Part shown: positions 22,355 through 34,832 of the stretch, in pieces
Position numbering within the stretch: the first letter of the stretch is position 1
Layout of the letters: each line of letters opens with the position of its first letter
NCBI GenBank assembly: GCA_037951105.1
Contig: JBAMJV010001298.1
Coordinates: 1 to 64,000, forward strand
Source: Echinarachnius parma
Taxonomy: Eukaryota > Echinodermata > Echinoidea > Clypeasteroida > Echinarachniidae
DNA length: 64,000 bases
Reading direction: 5' to 3'
Translations under genes and position numbers: made by a program
Notes under the pieces: generated by a model
The model's input: the letters and a program-made list of their open reading frames with translations, nothing else
What the model was told of the DNA's origin: nothing
The model's database searches: none

Positions 22355-25267
22355 TTAATGATACCTTGAATTTTGAACCAAAAGTGCATGCACCCTCTCT
22401 TTAAATGCAATTTGGTCTCTTACATATTTCCAATTGCTCATGTCCTCAAGGGTCTCCTGTAGCATGCCTCTTGACAGATCATTCACATCATCAGACATGA
22501 CTGCAATGTTGTCAAGGATGTATTCAATGGCTTCTAGTATTTCGGAAGCATAGCACTTCGGCAGGAGGTGGAACTGAAACTTGCAGGAACATAGTGCAAA
22601 TCGATTGTGGATATGCACAAACTGGTGAGCAATGCACTCCAGCAGTCCGGGTGGCTTGTGTTCTTGTCTGAAGTTATCAAACATAGCACACAAGAGATCT
22701 CTGCCTAACATCATTGAAAAAGATTCATATGAATCTTCTAACGCCGAGTCAAAAGCTATCTTGTATTTCCTGATAGCCGATGGGAGGTCGTTCTTATCTG
22801 TGAGGCATCTTGCCCACTTGAAGTGTGTGTTGCAGGTGGCCCTTGGATCTTGCGAGGCAGATGCCTCCTCAAACTTCTCTAGGGCCTCATCCATGAGTTT
22901 GTCAGCATCCCTTCTTTCAGTCAGGCTATGCATTGCCATCCGATGGTACACTTCACCCATATAAGCAATGACACTGGCGTCATATACATACTCTGCTGCT
23001 CGCTCTAGGTCAGCTTTTGCTCTGGTCAGGAACTCCAAAGATTCTCTTGCTCGACCCCGATTTCTTTTTGCTCTGTTAAATTTCTTGACCCATATTTTTG
23101 CTCTGTGATAGAGGGCATTACAGCAGGTGATTTTCTGGAGATGGTTCTCTGGTGACTCTGCCACATCGATGGCTCTGTCAAGCCAGTAGAGTGCATTATC
23201 TAGCTCCCCAATCTTGAAGTGGTAAGTGCCCAGCCTTCCCAAGATCCACACACAGTCAGGGTGTAACCCATTTGATGTGAGGTAGCACCGTAATGGGTCC
23301 TTCCATTCTTCTAGATAGATGTCTGAGATGAGCCCAGAGGGAATATCTAGTTTATTATTGCACTCTGCAATGGCTTTTCCCATCCTATACCAGACATGTG
23401 CTTGGTATGCTGTGCTCTGTTCAGACAGTTGGAGGCATTGGTGGAAGTCATCAACTGCCTTTACGATGAATGCAGAAGACATCTCTTTGTCGTCAACTTT
23501 CAAGTAGAAAAGACTTAGAACTCCATACATTTTTCCTCTGAACTGAAGCCAGTCTCTCTTTTCTTCCTCAAACTGTTCCCTCTCAATAGAATCTCCAGCA
23601 ATGCTGAAGGCATCTTCACACCACTGCACGTGGAGCCTGCGAAGATCAATGCCACGTAGTTCTGTGTTCATGTCCTTACGTAATGCATGTGCCTGTTCCA
23701 TTTTGCACCTTGCGTAGATCATCTTTGTGTCATCCGGGGAATTTTCACCACCAGTTGCTTGCTGGCATAGTGCTTCATAGCGCTCTGCCTCAGGGTCGTT
23801 TCCCTGTTCAGAGTAGGCTGTGGCCAAGTCTCGTAGGGCATTGATGTTTGCAGGGTCGTGTTCCAGTGCTTCTTTCCAGAGTTTGATTGCTCCAGCCTTC
23901 CTGTCGGAGCGGTAAAGCATCAAACCTAGGAAGGAGATGAATGTAGGGGAGATCTGGGTATAATTGGAGGGTTTGTGTATTCAAAGAATGATAACTGTAG
24001 CACAAGGACATTGAGAAGCATTTCAGAATAAAACCAATTTGTTGATGGAATAAACACACATTTACTCTGTTCTGCTATTTAATATAGTGCAAGCGCAACA
24101 CCTTTCCACAACAAATCTTTCATGAATATGCTAGTATAGGAGCAATTGCATGTCCAAAAGCTTGCTGTACATGCATTATTAAAGGGATAGTTTTTGTTGT
24201 TTTTGTTTTTAGTTGAGTTTTGATATAGAAGGCTCTACACAAAAACAATTTTTTTGTGAGATAATGAAAAACTGAGTGTCAAATATGAAAGAGCATACAA
24301 TTTTGTTATGAATAAACTTTATTTGATCAAAATCGGTTCAGAAATGGCTGAAATATCCATAATCATAACTATTTGTAATAATTGTGAGGCCTATAAATTA
24401 TTATAATTTGGAACAACCGTTAATTTTTTTTTTAATGCTTCCTCTTTTCAAAAATTTACAAATGAGGTTTTTAAATAATTGTTGATTATCTGTGTATCTA
24501 ATCACTATTACAACAAAACATAACATGCACAATATTTTATTTTAAATGGTTGAAACAATGAGTTTTTGGAGAGCGCCTGATGTGATGTTTGCTATAAAAG
24601 GACTTCAGTGAATATAAAGAATCATGAGCAAAAATCTGAGCCAAAACGGTAGAGCAATAAAAAAAAGTTCTGACAGGATGAACTTTGCTCAGATTTTGTG
24701 TATCGTTTGCAATTGCTATTGATCCTGACGTCACTTGCGAGCTGCTGCATTTTGACTTAGAAGTACATGAAAATAACAAATATATATTCAAATATTCTGA
24801 ATAACCAAGCAAATGTATGAGCTTACAAATTTCCTAAGTGGTTGACCTATTGATATTTTAGATAATTTTGTGAAAACAAGCAGAGAGATATTTATTTTTA
24901 GCAACAAAATGAGAAATTATTCATGTATACTAAAGCCATGGCGAGTTGCTTGTCAATTATGCTGCATTTGGCAGCAATTTTGAAACAATAGCTCATTAGT
25001 TACTACATGATGTTCAATTAATTACGCCATGCAGTATTTCTTGTCCGATTATGATATATATTCTGTTACTTTACCTTTGAGGTTCCTGGCAGCATTCAAA
25101 AAATGTTGGCTGTTATTGATCTTCGTCTCGAACATGGCATCCTGGCCAGCAATAATCTTAGCGATTTGCTTCTCTTCTGTCTGGCCATTATTGACTGCAA
25201 GCGAGGTGCAGCTAAGAAGACCTGGCACCGGCATTGTAGGCTCACCTGTCTCATCTGGGGCAGCCAT
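22355..25267 (-). CDS. tetratricopeptide-repeat protein (2 exons, 587 aa), family not resolved
   Basis: Exon 1 is 25267-25075 and exon 2 is 23925-22355; the junction (AAAG|GTAAAG ... CCTAG|GTTTG) keeps frame and yields NLKGLMLYRSDRKAG. The protein is helical with TPR-type 34-residue signatures: GAIKLWKEALEHDPANINALRDLATAYSEQG-like at about 75-105, VWYRMGKAIAE, CVWILGRLGTYHFKIGELDNALYWLDRAID at about 270-300, YMGEVYHRMAMH, and THFKWARCLTDKNDLPSAIRKYKIAF. No signal peptide, membrane span or catalytic motif is seen. TPRs are protein-interaction scaffolds. The overall plan recalls TTC22- or IFIT-type animal TPR proteins, but I cannot assign one. The ATG at 25267 follows a stop-containing region and starts MAAPDETGEP. 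The intron contains a MITE B/C chimera. Confidence 0.82.
24179..25045. mobile_element. MITE B/C chimera in the TPR-gene intron
   Basis: 24179-24575 follows family B from its TTAAAGGGATAG end to GAGAGCGCC. At about 24576 it switches to the interior of family C (TGATGTGATGTTTGCTATAAAA) and follows C to about 25045. Neither part has its other end. Confidence 0.7.
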
Positions 25268-25299
25268 GGTGGCTATAGTATAGCACTGTAGGCTAGCGC

Positions 25300-25860
25300 T
25301 AGCAGGGCCAGGGGGAAAAATAGAGGGATATGGTCACATAGTATATCGGCTCATGTAAAACAGTTTTTCATATATAATCTTTGCAAGAGTTTTAATTTGA
25401 TCTAAATACATCACTGATGAGAAAAAGTGTTGTTGCCATTTTTTAATTTTTGGTCCCAGGGTGCATTTTAGCAATTATAAAGATAATTAGCTAATTTTCA
25501 TATTTCTGAAATAAGGTCAGGGGTCATTTTCCATCTACGAATAGTACAGTAGTAATCAAAACAATCATGACAGGGTAATTTGGGGCAAGGAATCCACATT
25601 CCCAGTGCTCATTTTCATGTGCCGTATGAGCAACACCCTGAAATCCAAGATGGCTTCCCCAGGGTTGCCACCTTTGAGCTAGAGGTAAGAGTGAGACATT
25701 GCATAATTATGAAAATATCCTATCTGAAATCACCATCCTGATAAAAAATTCCATAAAACTCAACATATTGAATCAATAATGTAGGCTACAGATTGCGTAT
25801 TTTTAACAATTAAAATTATAATGTCAGTTTAATGAGTCCGGCTTCTTTAATTCTTTAATT
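25300..25860. other. upstream flank of the TPR gene, no feature seen
   Basis: No TATA box, exon or repeat structure recognised. An AT-rich stretch leads into repeat family T. Confidence 0.45.
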
Positions 25861-25867
25861 GTATTCT

Positions 25868-26520
25868 ATGATATTTTGAGAGTCAATATAGGGCCTAAAT
25901 TTTCGATCCTAGCAGAATCTTCTTCAGAGGCTAAAGTGACGATAATACAAACAGAAACAACATATACTGTATATACACATATAGGTACACATGCTAAGAA
26001 ACTGAGGAAGGGGGTGGAGACATGGAACAATGAAAGGGCTGTGAGTGGCCAATCAGACTATATAGGCTGGGATTGGAGGAAATACACACAAAGAGGATGT
26101 TATGTAACAAGGGTTGGAGTGTGGGTCATAGAAAGATAGAAGGAGGCATGATCAAAGAAGTACCATACAGGATGGTAATTAAGAACATGAATAGTGAATG
26201 GAGGCAAGATGTGAATGTAGGCGAGATGAAAGGGCTTATAGTAAAGGAGGCCAGAGTGGCCACAGAAGAGGGAGGTGTGGGGGGGGGGGGGGGGGGGGGG
26301 GGTGGGGGGTAAACAAAGGGGAGCTTAAGTGGAGGAGGTGGGATTAATGAAGAGTGGTGGTAGGATGAAAAAGAATGCTGATGGGGAGGGGGGGGGGGGG
26401 GGGGATAAGAATGCGTGATGATCAATGGAAAGATGAAGAATGAACAAGAGAAAGAAGGATGTACACAAATCAGACAATGCTTATGTACACAAAATGAAAC
26501 CCTGTAGAAAAATGGAAAAT
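25868..26520. repeat. repeat family T (inverted copy) plus G-rich minisatellite
   Basis: 25868-26110 is the reverse complement of the family at 2290-2600. 26270-26405 holds two long G runs flanked by purine-rich GGAGG/GATGAA sequence. Frames across it are artefacts. Confidence 0.6.
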
Positions 26521-26710
26521 GAGAGTGTAATGTCAGTTAATTAAATTAGTTAGCAAGATAATATACATGATATATAAATAAGTATATTGGGATATAAACA
26601 GTACATGAAAATAATTACAACATGACAAATAAATAAATCTTATGAAACTAATTTGCAGCTGGCTGATAATTAGAGTCCTGTGGGAAAACAGAAGGTGGGA
26701 GAAATGTAGA

Positions 26711-27127
26711 TTAAAGGGTACCACCACTCAAAACTAATATTCGTATTATAGAAAGGTAACATCTTTAGTATTCCTTTCCATCAACAAGTTCACAAAAATA
26801 TGTTTTCAGAAAAAAATATATAATTGGAAAATGCATGATACCATTCTAAAGCATGCGTTCATGCGGTCTGAATTGCGAAGACTACATGCGTGCGGAGCAA
26901 ACGAATCGCCCGGGATTCCATTGCCTACAAACGTACGCGTAAATAGCATTGGCGCACTCGCAAACAAGGAACCAGGAAATAGTAGTGGTTCCGTAAGTGG
27001 TGGAAATTAATTGTTTTGTTTATGAATTACACAACCCTTTGCAAAATGTTGGGTATCTATTTGATATCACAAAACAGTACCAAAACATATAATAATGTGT
27101 TGTTATTTGCCCGGTGGTCCCCTTTAA
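26711..27127. mobile_element. TTAA-flanked MITE, family V
   Basis: TTAA at both borders with ends AGGGTACCACC and GGTGGTCCCCT. It is 417 bp with no coding capacity. Confidence 0.68.
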
Positions 27128-27849
27128 ACATACCGGTACTTAAAAATTAGTGGTGCATGTGATATATCAATAAACGGATGAGTATATCTATAATATGTAC
27201 AACTATATACAGTATCAAACTATAACAAATGATAATCTAGCTATATGGAGAAAAAGTGAGAGAAGTGACTATAGTTGAAAATCGAGCAAAATAATGCATG
27301 GAAAAGGATGGAGAATTAAAGCTCCTGCTAATGAATGAGAGGGAAGCCTGTGGGAAAACAAGAGAATAATCAATGTCAGTTAAACATATACAAGGTGTAA
27401 ATGTGATACAACAAAAACATGCGAGTATACAAGTTATAATACAAATCATACCAAGAGATATCATATATAAATGTGCAAAGCTTAGTAAATGTGAATACAA
27501 CAATTTATCTAAAATGGAGCGTGGAGAGGAGGTAAATAATTTAAAAAACAAAACAAGTATGGAGTAGTGTGATGGTAAATGCATGGACATCTGTTGAGAA
27601 AAGATAATGGAAGCAAAACAAAACAAATCAAATATAGCAAGCATATTAGGAGAATGTGTAGGATGAAGCTAAACACTGCCTTCTTGAATGTTGAGCCCAC
27701 GGGGTTGGATGGTGCAGAGACATCTCATCCAGTGTTTCTCCCTACTGGAGCGTAGTGAATCTGGACGGTTACCTAGAGATTCACATGTCAGAAATGGAAT
27801 GGTAATGTAGGTTGAAATGATGCCAAAGCTGGGGTGTCGAGCTTGGATG

Positions 27850-28320
27850 TGTGGACGGTGGATATGATATTTTGAAAGATAATATTACTCACTTTCTTTA
27901 TGATGGCTGTGTCTGTGAGAATTTGAATTTGAATGTACCATTGATGTTCAAAATACAAAATGGACTTGTTGCTATCGACCCAACCGCATTCATTATGCCG
28001 ATGGCGCCTAATAACACTCGTCAATATCACGAAAATAAGTACCAGCTACTCCAATGTCGAACTGAAGTATACAAGAACTCCTTCTTCCCGCGGACAGTCC
28101 TGTCTTGGAATGCTCTTCCAACAAATGCATTAGGTGCCAACTCGCTGGCGACCTTCAGAAGAGCATTTCCCGCCCTCGGCAATTAGGCCGAGGTCACACA
28201 CTATATGTTTACTGTTCTGTTTTGTGTTGTCTTGTTTTGTTTTGTTTATTCGTTCCTCGGCATTATATCCGGACTTTTGGATCCTGCTGAGTATCGACGT
28301 AGAAGTAGAAGTAGAAGTTG
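27850..28320 (+). pseudogene. 3' end of a non-LTR retrotransposon (reverse-transcriptase C-terminus)
   Basis: The frame ending at 28186 encodes FKIQNGLVAIDP...SFFPRTVLSWNALP...FRRAF. The K-I-x-N-G-L and S-F-F-P-R-T-x-x-x-W-N-x-L-P motifs are typical of CR1/L2/Jockey-type reverse-transcriptase tails. The 5' part of the element is missing. The 3' end runs into a GTAGAA repeat (28298-28320), a common tail type. It is a dead fragment. Confidence 0.8.
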
Positions 28321-28403
28321 GAATGAGTAGCTCACACCGGCGCGCGCGGCACCAGGGAAATGGGAGTTTCCCTGCTCACACATTGGCTGAAAGTGCAGTC
28401 ATG

Positions 28404-28501
28404 AAATGGTCCATGCAGAATGTTCATGCTGCGCTGCACGTCATGATTGTACACTCATGACGTGCAGCGCGCGCAGCATGAACATTCTGCATGGACCATT
28501 T
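28404..28501. repeat. near-perfect hairpin, 43-bp left arm, 8-nt loop
   Basis: Left arm 28404-28446 and right arm 28455-28501 pair fully except for four extra bases (GCGC) in the right arm; the loop is TTGTACAC. GC content exceeds the surroundings. It could be a small foldback or a source of a hairpin RNA. Confidence 0.85.
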
Positions 28502-28549
28502 GGACAGCTGGCTAAAGCCAAACCAGAACGCAGCGCTCATCCGCCATCT

Positions 28550-28721
28550 CGCAACATCAAATTTCATGTGGTACACTTTTCAACTGGTCAAAAAAAATAA
28601 AAATTGGATGCCCTAGAAGGGACATAAAAATTTAAAAATTAAAATTAGAGTGAAAAAAATTTTAATTTGACGCCCCGGAAGCTATAAGGGACATGGAAAA
28701 AAACAAAAAGAAAAAACAAAC

Positions 28722-28761
<40 letters not shown>

Positions 28762-29230
28762 CAAACAAACAAAAAACAATAAAAAACAACATTTAAAAAA
28801 AATTAAAATTAAAAAAAATTAAAATAAAATTTAAAAAATTTGAAAACAATTTTTAAAAAATAAAAATTACCATAATTAATGAATGGAGAACATTTTTAAA
28901 ATTCTGTGTAGAAGTTAGTGTACCAAAGTTAGCTATACCAGATAAAGCAAACCAAATCAAATCGGTCGAGAAATGAAGGAGAAGAAGCATTTTTTGTGAT
29001 TTCAAATAAATTTGCATAATTACCATAGATAATGAATTTCACGATTCTGTGTAGAAGTTTTAAATCCCCCTCCTAGCTGCTATCTTATGAAACAATCAGA
29101 ATCAAAATCGGTTGAAAAATAACGAAGAAGAAGCATTTTGAAAACTGGACGGAGGGAAGGACGGACGGACGACGGACGCCACGCCATGGCATAAGCTCAT
29201 CGGGCCCTTCGGGCCGGATGAGCTAAACGG
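28550..29230. repeat. A-rich AAAAC tracts and a retroelement-like tail
   Basis: Multiple AAAAC/AAACA tracts lie at 28700-28860. The end reads GACGGACGGACGACGG and then a short hairpin GGGCCCTTCGGGCC with GAGCT flanks (29190-29226). No coding potential. Confidence 0.55.
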
Positions 29231-29242
29231 AAAAACGCTCTA

Positions 29243-30815
29243 GGGGTGTTTCACAAAGATCCTAAGTTGAACTTAACTCAACCCAAAATAGCCAGAAACC
29301 GAAGGGGCCATTCTCTACAGCAACAGCAACACGACCACTGAATGGAATAAGCTACTTCAAAGCAGTAAACCAGTCCTCACTTCATACATTCCAGAATGCG
29401 CTTGCTATATAGACCCTTCTGTCCTTAGGGGCTAACCCCCTCTCCGTTTTGAGGATTAAACTACCAAGTACCAAGTACCAACTCTAAGTTGGACTTTAAA
29501 ATGATGGAAAGCCGCCAAGTTTCTTGAAAATCTTTTGTAAAAGTTCTTATAAATAAGGCATAAAATAGGCCAGTTTTGGAAACGCCCCCCTCTCAAAAAA
29601 TGAAATGGCTCTTATTACCAATAATGTGAAAGAATATAATTTGTACTAATATAGGATTATCCAAATTTGGCCAAGAAACCGCCTACTAATTGATATATTT
29701 GGTAAATTATCATATCATATCGCCAACGCGGAATCGCTTTGGTAAATTATCATATCATATCGCCAACGCGGAATCGCTCATACGCTACGTGTATTACGAC
29801 CACGAGGTGTACACGAGGTGTCGCGCTATATTACGGGCTTGTCCCTAGCTTGTCGATATCTCCCCCAGAGCTAGCGGCGCTGACAGGTCTGAACGGGCGG
29901 TGGATTTATGAATTTCACAGGCGGATATTGGATTTCTTCCGATATTTCTGTATTTAACGATGCTTAGGTTCGGATTTTACCACACAAGCCCTATTTCAAT
30001 ACATATTCAACAATATTGATCATGTATCGATGTATATTCGGCTACTTTCCCGAAACTGGACTTGGCTTTAAAGGGATAGTTGAGTTTTGGTATAGAGGGC
30101 GCTACACAAAATAATTTTTTTTGTAAGATAATGAAAAACTGAGTGTCAAATTCGAAAAGGCAGAATAAACTTTATTTGATCAAGATCGGTTCAGAAATGG
30201 CTGAAATATCCATAAACATAAAACCATTTGTAATACTTGTGGGGCCCCACAATTATTAGATAATTTTGAACCAGCCGTTAATTATTTTTTTTAATGCTTC
30301 CTCTTTTCAAAAATTTACAAAAGAGGTTTTTAAATAGTTGTTGATTATCTCTCTATCTAATAACTATTTCAACAAAACATCAAATGCACAATATTTAATT
30401 TAAAATGGTTGAAACAGATGAGGGTTTAGAGAGCGCCCTCTTGAGTTTTAACGGCTATATTTTTAATGATAACAGGCTTTTTACTTAGTCATTAGTAATT
30501 TTGTATTCCTTTCGAGCATGGTGGAGTTATAACTATCAGTTTGTAATGTAATGGTGCAGGTTTTGGTTACTAAAATTCAGTTTGACCAAAACTGTACTCT
30601 CTTTTTACCAGAACTCAACTATCCCTTTAATTAAAATCATGAACATTTTCTTTTATCCAGGAGATTTCATGTTCTTGATGTACAATTTATAAAAAGTCTA
30701 AAATACTTGCATTTTTGCTTTTAAATATTTTTTATTCCAAGGCTACAAATGGCTGACCATAATTTTTAAGTCCAACTTTTTTAAAGTCCAACTCAGTATC
30801 TTTTCAGGTTCCACA
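29243..30815. mobile_element. element P broken up by nested insertions
   Basis: Starts GGGGTGTTTCACAAAGATCC like the intact element at 45367-45638; matching interior pieces occur at 29490-29580 and 30640-30810. Between them lie a retrotransposon-tail-like piece (about 29312-29480), a 40-bp tandem duplication at about 29700-29778 (GCCAACGCGGAATCGCT twice), and a complete MITE B. Confidence 0.6.
30068..30630. mobile_element. complete TTAA-flanked MITE, family B
   Basis: TTAA borders with ends AGGGATAGTTGAGTTTTGG and AGAACTCAACTATCCCT. It is 563 bp without a frame. Other copies are at 13066, 24179, 36098 and 38068. Confidence 0.85.
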
Positions 30816-31092
30816 GACCGCTACTTTCTTCTCGAGTATCAAGCGGCTGGAGATCGAGACACATCATTTTAAAATTGCAATAACTTCAGTTTGCAATGAC
30901 GTTTTGTAAAAAAGTTATATATATATGAAAAGATCAACAATATTTAACTCTTTGTTTCCATATGATTATATTTTAAATTTGACAAAGTTAAAAAGATGAA
31001 AATCAAGTTCAATAAGATGACAATTTTGTGTTGTTTTAGTTCTGGTACATTCTGCTTGAAAACTAAAAAAATGTATTTGCAATATTTGATTT

Positions 31093-31302
31093 CAGTGGCG
31101 TAGCGACGGGGGGGGGGGGGGGCACGGGGAGGCACGTGCCCCCCCCCCCCCCCCCCCCAATAATTTGGAACAAAATACAATAGAAAACATAAGGGGACAT
31201 TTTTTGAAAAAACAAAGAAATACATAAGGTGTGCCCCCAATAATTTTGCGAGCCCCCCCCCCCCCCCCCACCCCCAATCAGTCCGACCACGCTACGCCAC
31301 TG
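31093..31302. mobile_element. MITE family J (CAGTGGCGTAGC ends) with poly-G/C interior
   Basis: CAGTGGCGTAGCGACGG at the left and GACCACGCTACGCCACTG at the right. The inside holds paired poly-G and poly-C runs. A related copy is at 58672-58948. Frames across it are low-complexity. Confidence 0.78.
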
Positions 31303-31804
31303 CTTGATTTAATATTATAGACATAAAATATGATCCTTCCTCTAACTTTTGATACCATATTTATTTATTAAGAACTACGGGAAATAATTTGTATCATTAG
31401 AATGTTTTAATTTGAACACTTTCTTTTTCTGAAGATGTAATACAACTGTGATGATGGTTCTATAATGTAATATGAATGGAAAGTATAACATTATAAAATA
31501 ATGTACTACACCCAAAGAAAATGATTTACATTATTGCTTTATTAAGTGGGTTATAACATATTTATGATAGTTATTGTCAATATGACTAGGGATGTTCTTG
31601 ATAGAAAAATATAACCTTGAATCCTGGTCAATATTCTAATCCAATAGATCAGTCCATTCACTTATAGAAACATGAAATGTGGGGGGGGGGGGGGGGGGGG
31701 GGGGGTGTTGCAAACAGAGTTGCAATCAATCGCAGAGTTGCGATTAATCACCAGTCAGAAAATATGTGCATTTGAACCAATCAGATTTGCGCATATAGCA
31801 GCTC

Positions 31805-33608
31805 TTGGTGCAACACCCCCAGACCTGATTATAACAAGGTTCCACTGTCTTGGTGCAACACCCCTGGACCTGATTATAACAAGGTTTCCACTGTCTTGGT
31901 GCAACACCCCTGGACCTGATTATAACAAGGTTCCACTGTCTTGGTGCAACACCCCCAGACCTGATTATAACAAGGTTCCACTGTCTTGGTGCAAAACCCC
32001 TGGACCTGATTATAACAAGGTTCCACTGTCTTGGTGCAACACCCCCAGACCTGATTATAACAAGGTTCCACTGTCTTGGTGCAACACCCCCGGACCTGAT
32101 TATAACAAGGTTCCACTGTCTTGGTGCAACACCCCCGGACCTGATTATAACAAGGTTCCACTGTCTTGGTGCAAAACCCCCGGACCTGATTATAACAAGG
32201 TTCCACTGTCTTGGTGCAAAACCCCCAGACCTGATTATAACAAGGTTCCACTGTCTTGGTGCAACACCCCCAGACCTGATTATAACAAGGTTCCACTGTC
32301 TTGGTGCAACACCCCCAGACCTGATTATAACAAGGTTCCACTGTCTTGGTGCAACACCCCCGGACCTGATTATAACAAGCTTCCACTGTCTTGGTGCAAC
32401 ACCCGGCCCAGACCTGATTATAACAAGGTTCCACTGTCTTGGTGCAACACCCCCGGACCTGATTATAACAAGGTTCCACTGTCTTGGTGCAACACCCCCA
32501 GACCTGATTATAACAAGGTTCCACTGTCTTGGTGCAACACCCCCAGACCTGATTATAACAAGGTTCCACTGTCTTGGTGCAAAACCCCTGGACCTGATTA
32601 TAACAAGGTTCCACTGTCTTGGTGCAACACCCCCAGACCTGATTATAACAAGGTTCCACTGTCTTGGTGCAACACCCCCGGACCTGATTATAACAAGGTT
32701 CCAATGTCTTGGTGCAACACCCCCGGACCTGATTATAACAAGGTTCCACTGTCTTGGTGCAACACCCCCAGACCTGATTATAACAAGGTTCCACTGTCTT
32801 GGTGCAACACCCCCGGACCTGATTATAACAAGGTTCCACTGTCTTGGTGCAACACCCCCAGACCTGATTATAACAAGGTTCCACTGTCTTGGTGCAACAC
32901 CCCCAGACCTGATTATAACAAGATTCCACTGTCTTGGTGCAACACCCCCAGACCTGATTATAACAAGGTTCCACTGTCTTGGTGCAAAACCCCTGGACCT
33001 GATTATAACAAGGTTCCACTGTCTTGGTGCAACACCCCCAGACCTGATTATAACAAGGTTCCACTGTCTTGGTGCAACACCCCCGGACCTGATTATAACA
33101 AGGTTCCAATGTCTTGGTGCAACACCCCCGGACCTGATTATAACAAGGTTCCACTGTCTTGGTGCAACACCCCCAGACCTGATTATAACAAGGTTCCACT
33201 GTCTTGGTGCAACACCCCCGGACCTGATTATAAGAAGGTTCCACTGTCTTGGTGCAAAACCCCCGGACCTGATTATAACAAGGTTCCACTGTCTTGGTGC
33301 AAAACCCCCAGACCTGATTATAACAAGGTTCCACTGTCTTGGTGCAAAACCCCCGGACCTGATTATAACAAGGTTCCACTGTCTTGGTGCAAAACCCCTG
33401 GACCTGATTATAACAAGGTTCCACTGTCTTGGTGCAAAACCCCCAGACCTGATTATAACAAGGTTCCACTGTCTTGGTGCAAAACCCCCGGACCTGATTA
33501 TAACAAGGTTCCACTGTATTGGTGCAACACCCCCGGACCTGATTATAACAAGGTTCCACTGTCTTGGTGCAAAACCCCTGGACCTGATTATAACAAGGTT
33601 CCACTGTA
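31805..33608. repeat. 45-bp minisatellite, about 40 tandem copies
   Basis: The unit begins TTGGTGCAACACCCCC and ends TTATAACAAGGTTCCACTGTC. Sites vary mainly at C/A in the AACACC/AAACC position and G/A/T before GACC. Variants are shared by groups of adjacent units (for example the AATGTC change recurs about 405 bp apart), pointing to multi-unit duplications. Because 45 is a multiple of three, long frames appear on both strands; I do not regard them as genes. Confidence 0.95.
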
Positions 33609-34655
33609 CTATGCAAATGATGTATTGGAAGCTCAAATCATTTGGTGTAGGTATTCAAATAAAGACACCAATACATGCCCTTATGAAGAATATGTTTGTG
33701 TATTTGTCTCCTTATTCTAGTATTGTCTCAAAATGATTTTCAACAGCATTTCAGCATTTTCAACATATTTCACAGTATAATTTTCCACTGGAAAACTGCA
33801 CTTGTTGGTAATTTTGTGAAAAAATTGGCATTTGAAGTTCACATTATGTATGTTAAAGACTTATGTTGGTAAATTGGGACAATCATATATTTGCCAAATA
33901 TTGTCTGATATTTTAGAAGAAGGCATCAAATAAAAGTTTGTAATGAGGCCTTTCTCAGAGCTTTTGATTTTTTTTCCCAGACAAGTGCAGGGTTTTGCTA
34001 TATCCAGTCACAATTATTAACACATCAACATTTTCTCACACAATATACTGTACACATGCATGCAATTGCATTTAAATAATGAGTATTCCACAGACAAATG
34101 TTTATTTGATAGCAATTTAATCATGTAAAGTTAAAATCAATAACTTTTCATCAAGCATAATGAAAAAATGGTTTCAAAAATATATAATTCAGCTCACAAA
34201 TATTTCACAAAAACTGTCACCTCATTTTAGATCGTTGCTTAATACCAGTCATACAATATTGAATAATATTGATAATAATGTGACCCATAATCAATAATCC
34301 TTAAAACTTACATTTTAACTTATTCTCACTTGCAGTAACTGCAATTTTCCCCAACATAAAATAAAGTAAACAACAATTATTCTTCCAATATGGATAATTT
34401 TAACTTATATTCCAACTGAATCTCCTGTGAATTAACACCATTTTTAACTCCCACCACTAAATTAAAAATATTTGTTCTCCAAAATACAAAATTCACTCCT
34501 AGTTGACAATTCAACTTTGGTATGACATTCATTTTTCGTATTAAAACCAAGCTAGATGTTTGGGGTTTGAGTAAAAAGTTATAATGAAACATGGTTATCC
34601 AATGACCAATTTACCAGACACAGCTACATCATCCCACACTCCATTTTTTTCTGAA

Positions 34656-34832
34656 TAATGGAACCTCTTTATAACAAGCTATGTTATAACGAGGTACCCG
34701 ATATAGCTGGATAATTTCACAGGTCCAGGTTTTATGTATTTTATTATCTTTAAGCCCTGGTACACCAAGATGTCTGATTTAATGAAGTAAATTCAATGGA
34801 CCCAATGTGCTTGTTAAAATGAGGTTTCACTG
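34656..34832. mobile_element. MITE family E, diverged third copy
   Basis: AATGGAACCTCTTTATAACAAG at the left and ATGAGGTTTCACTGTAAA at the right, 177 bp. Confidence 0.65.

Noticed and set aside
22632..22964. 110-codon plus-strand frame opposite the TPR gene
   Set aside because: Antisense shadow of the TPR exon.
31672..33720. Long open frames (up to about 680 codons) on both strands across the 45-bp array
   Set aside because: The unit is 45 bp and stop-free in several frames, so tandem copies give long frames on both strands. The repeat unit derives from a transposon end and no conserved protein is seen.
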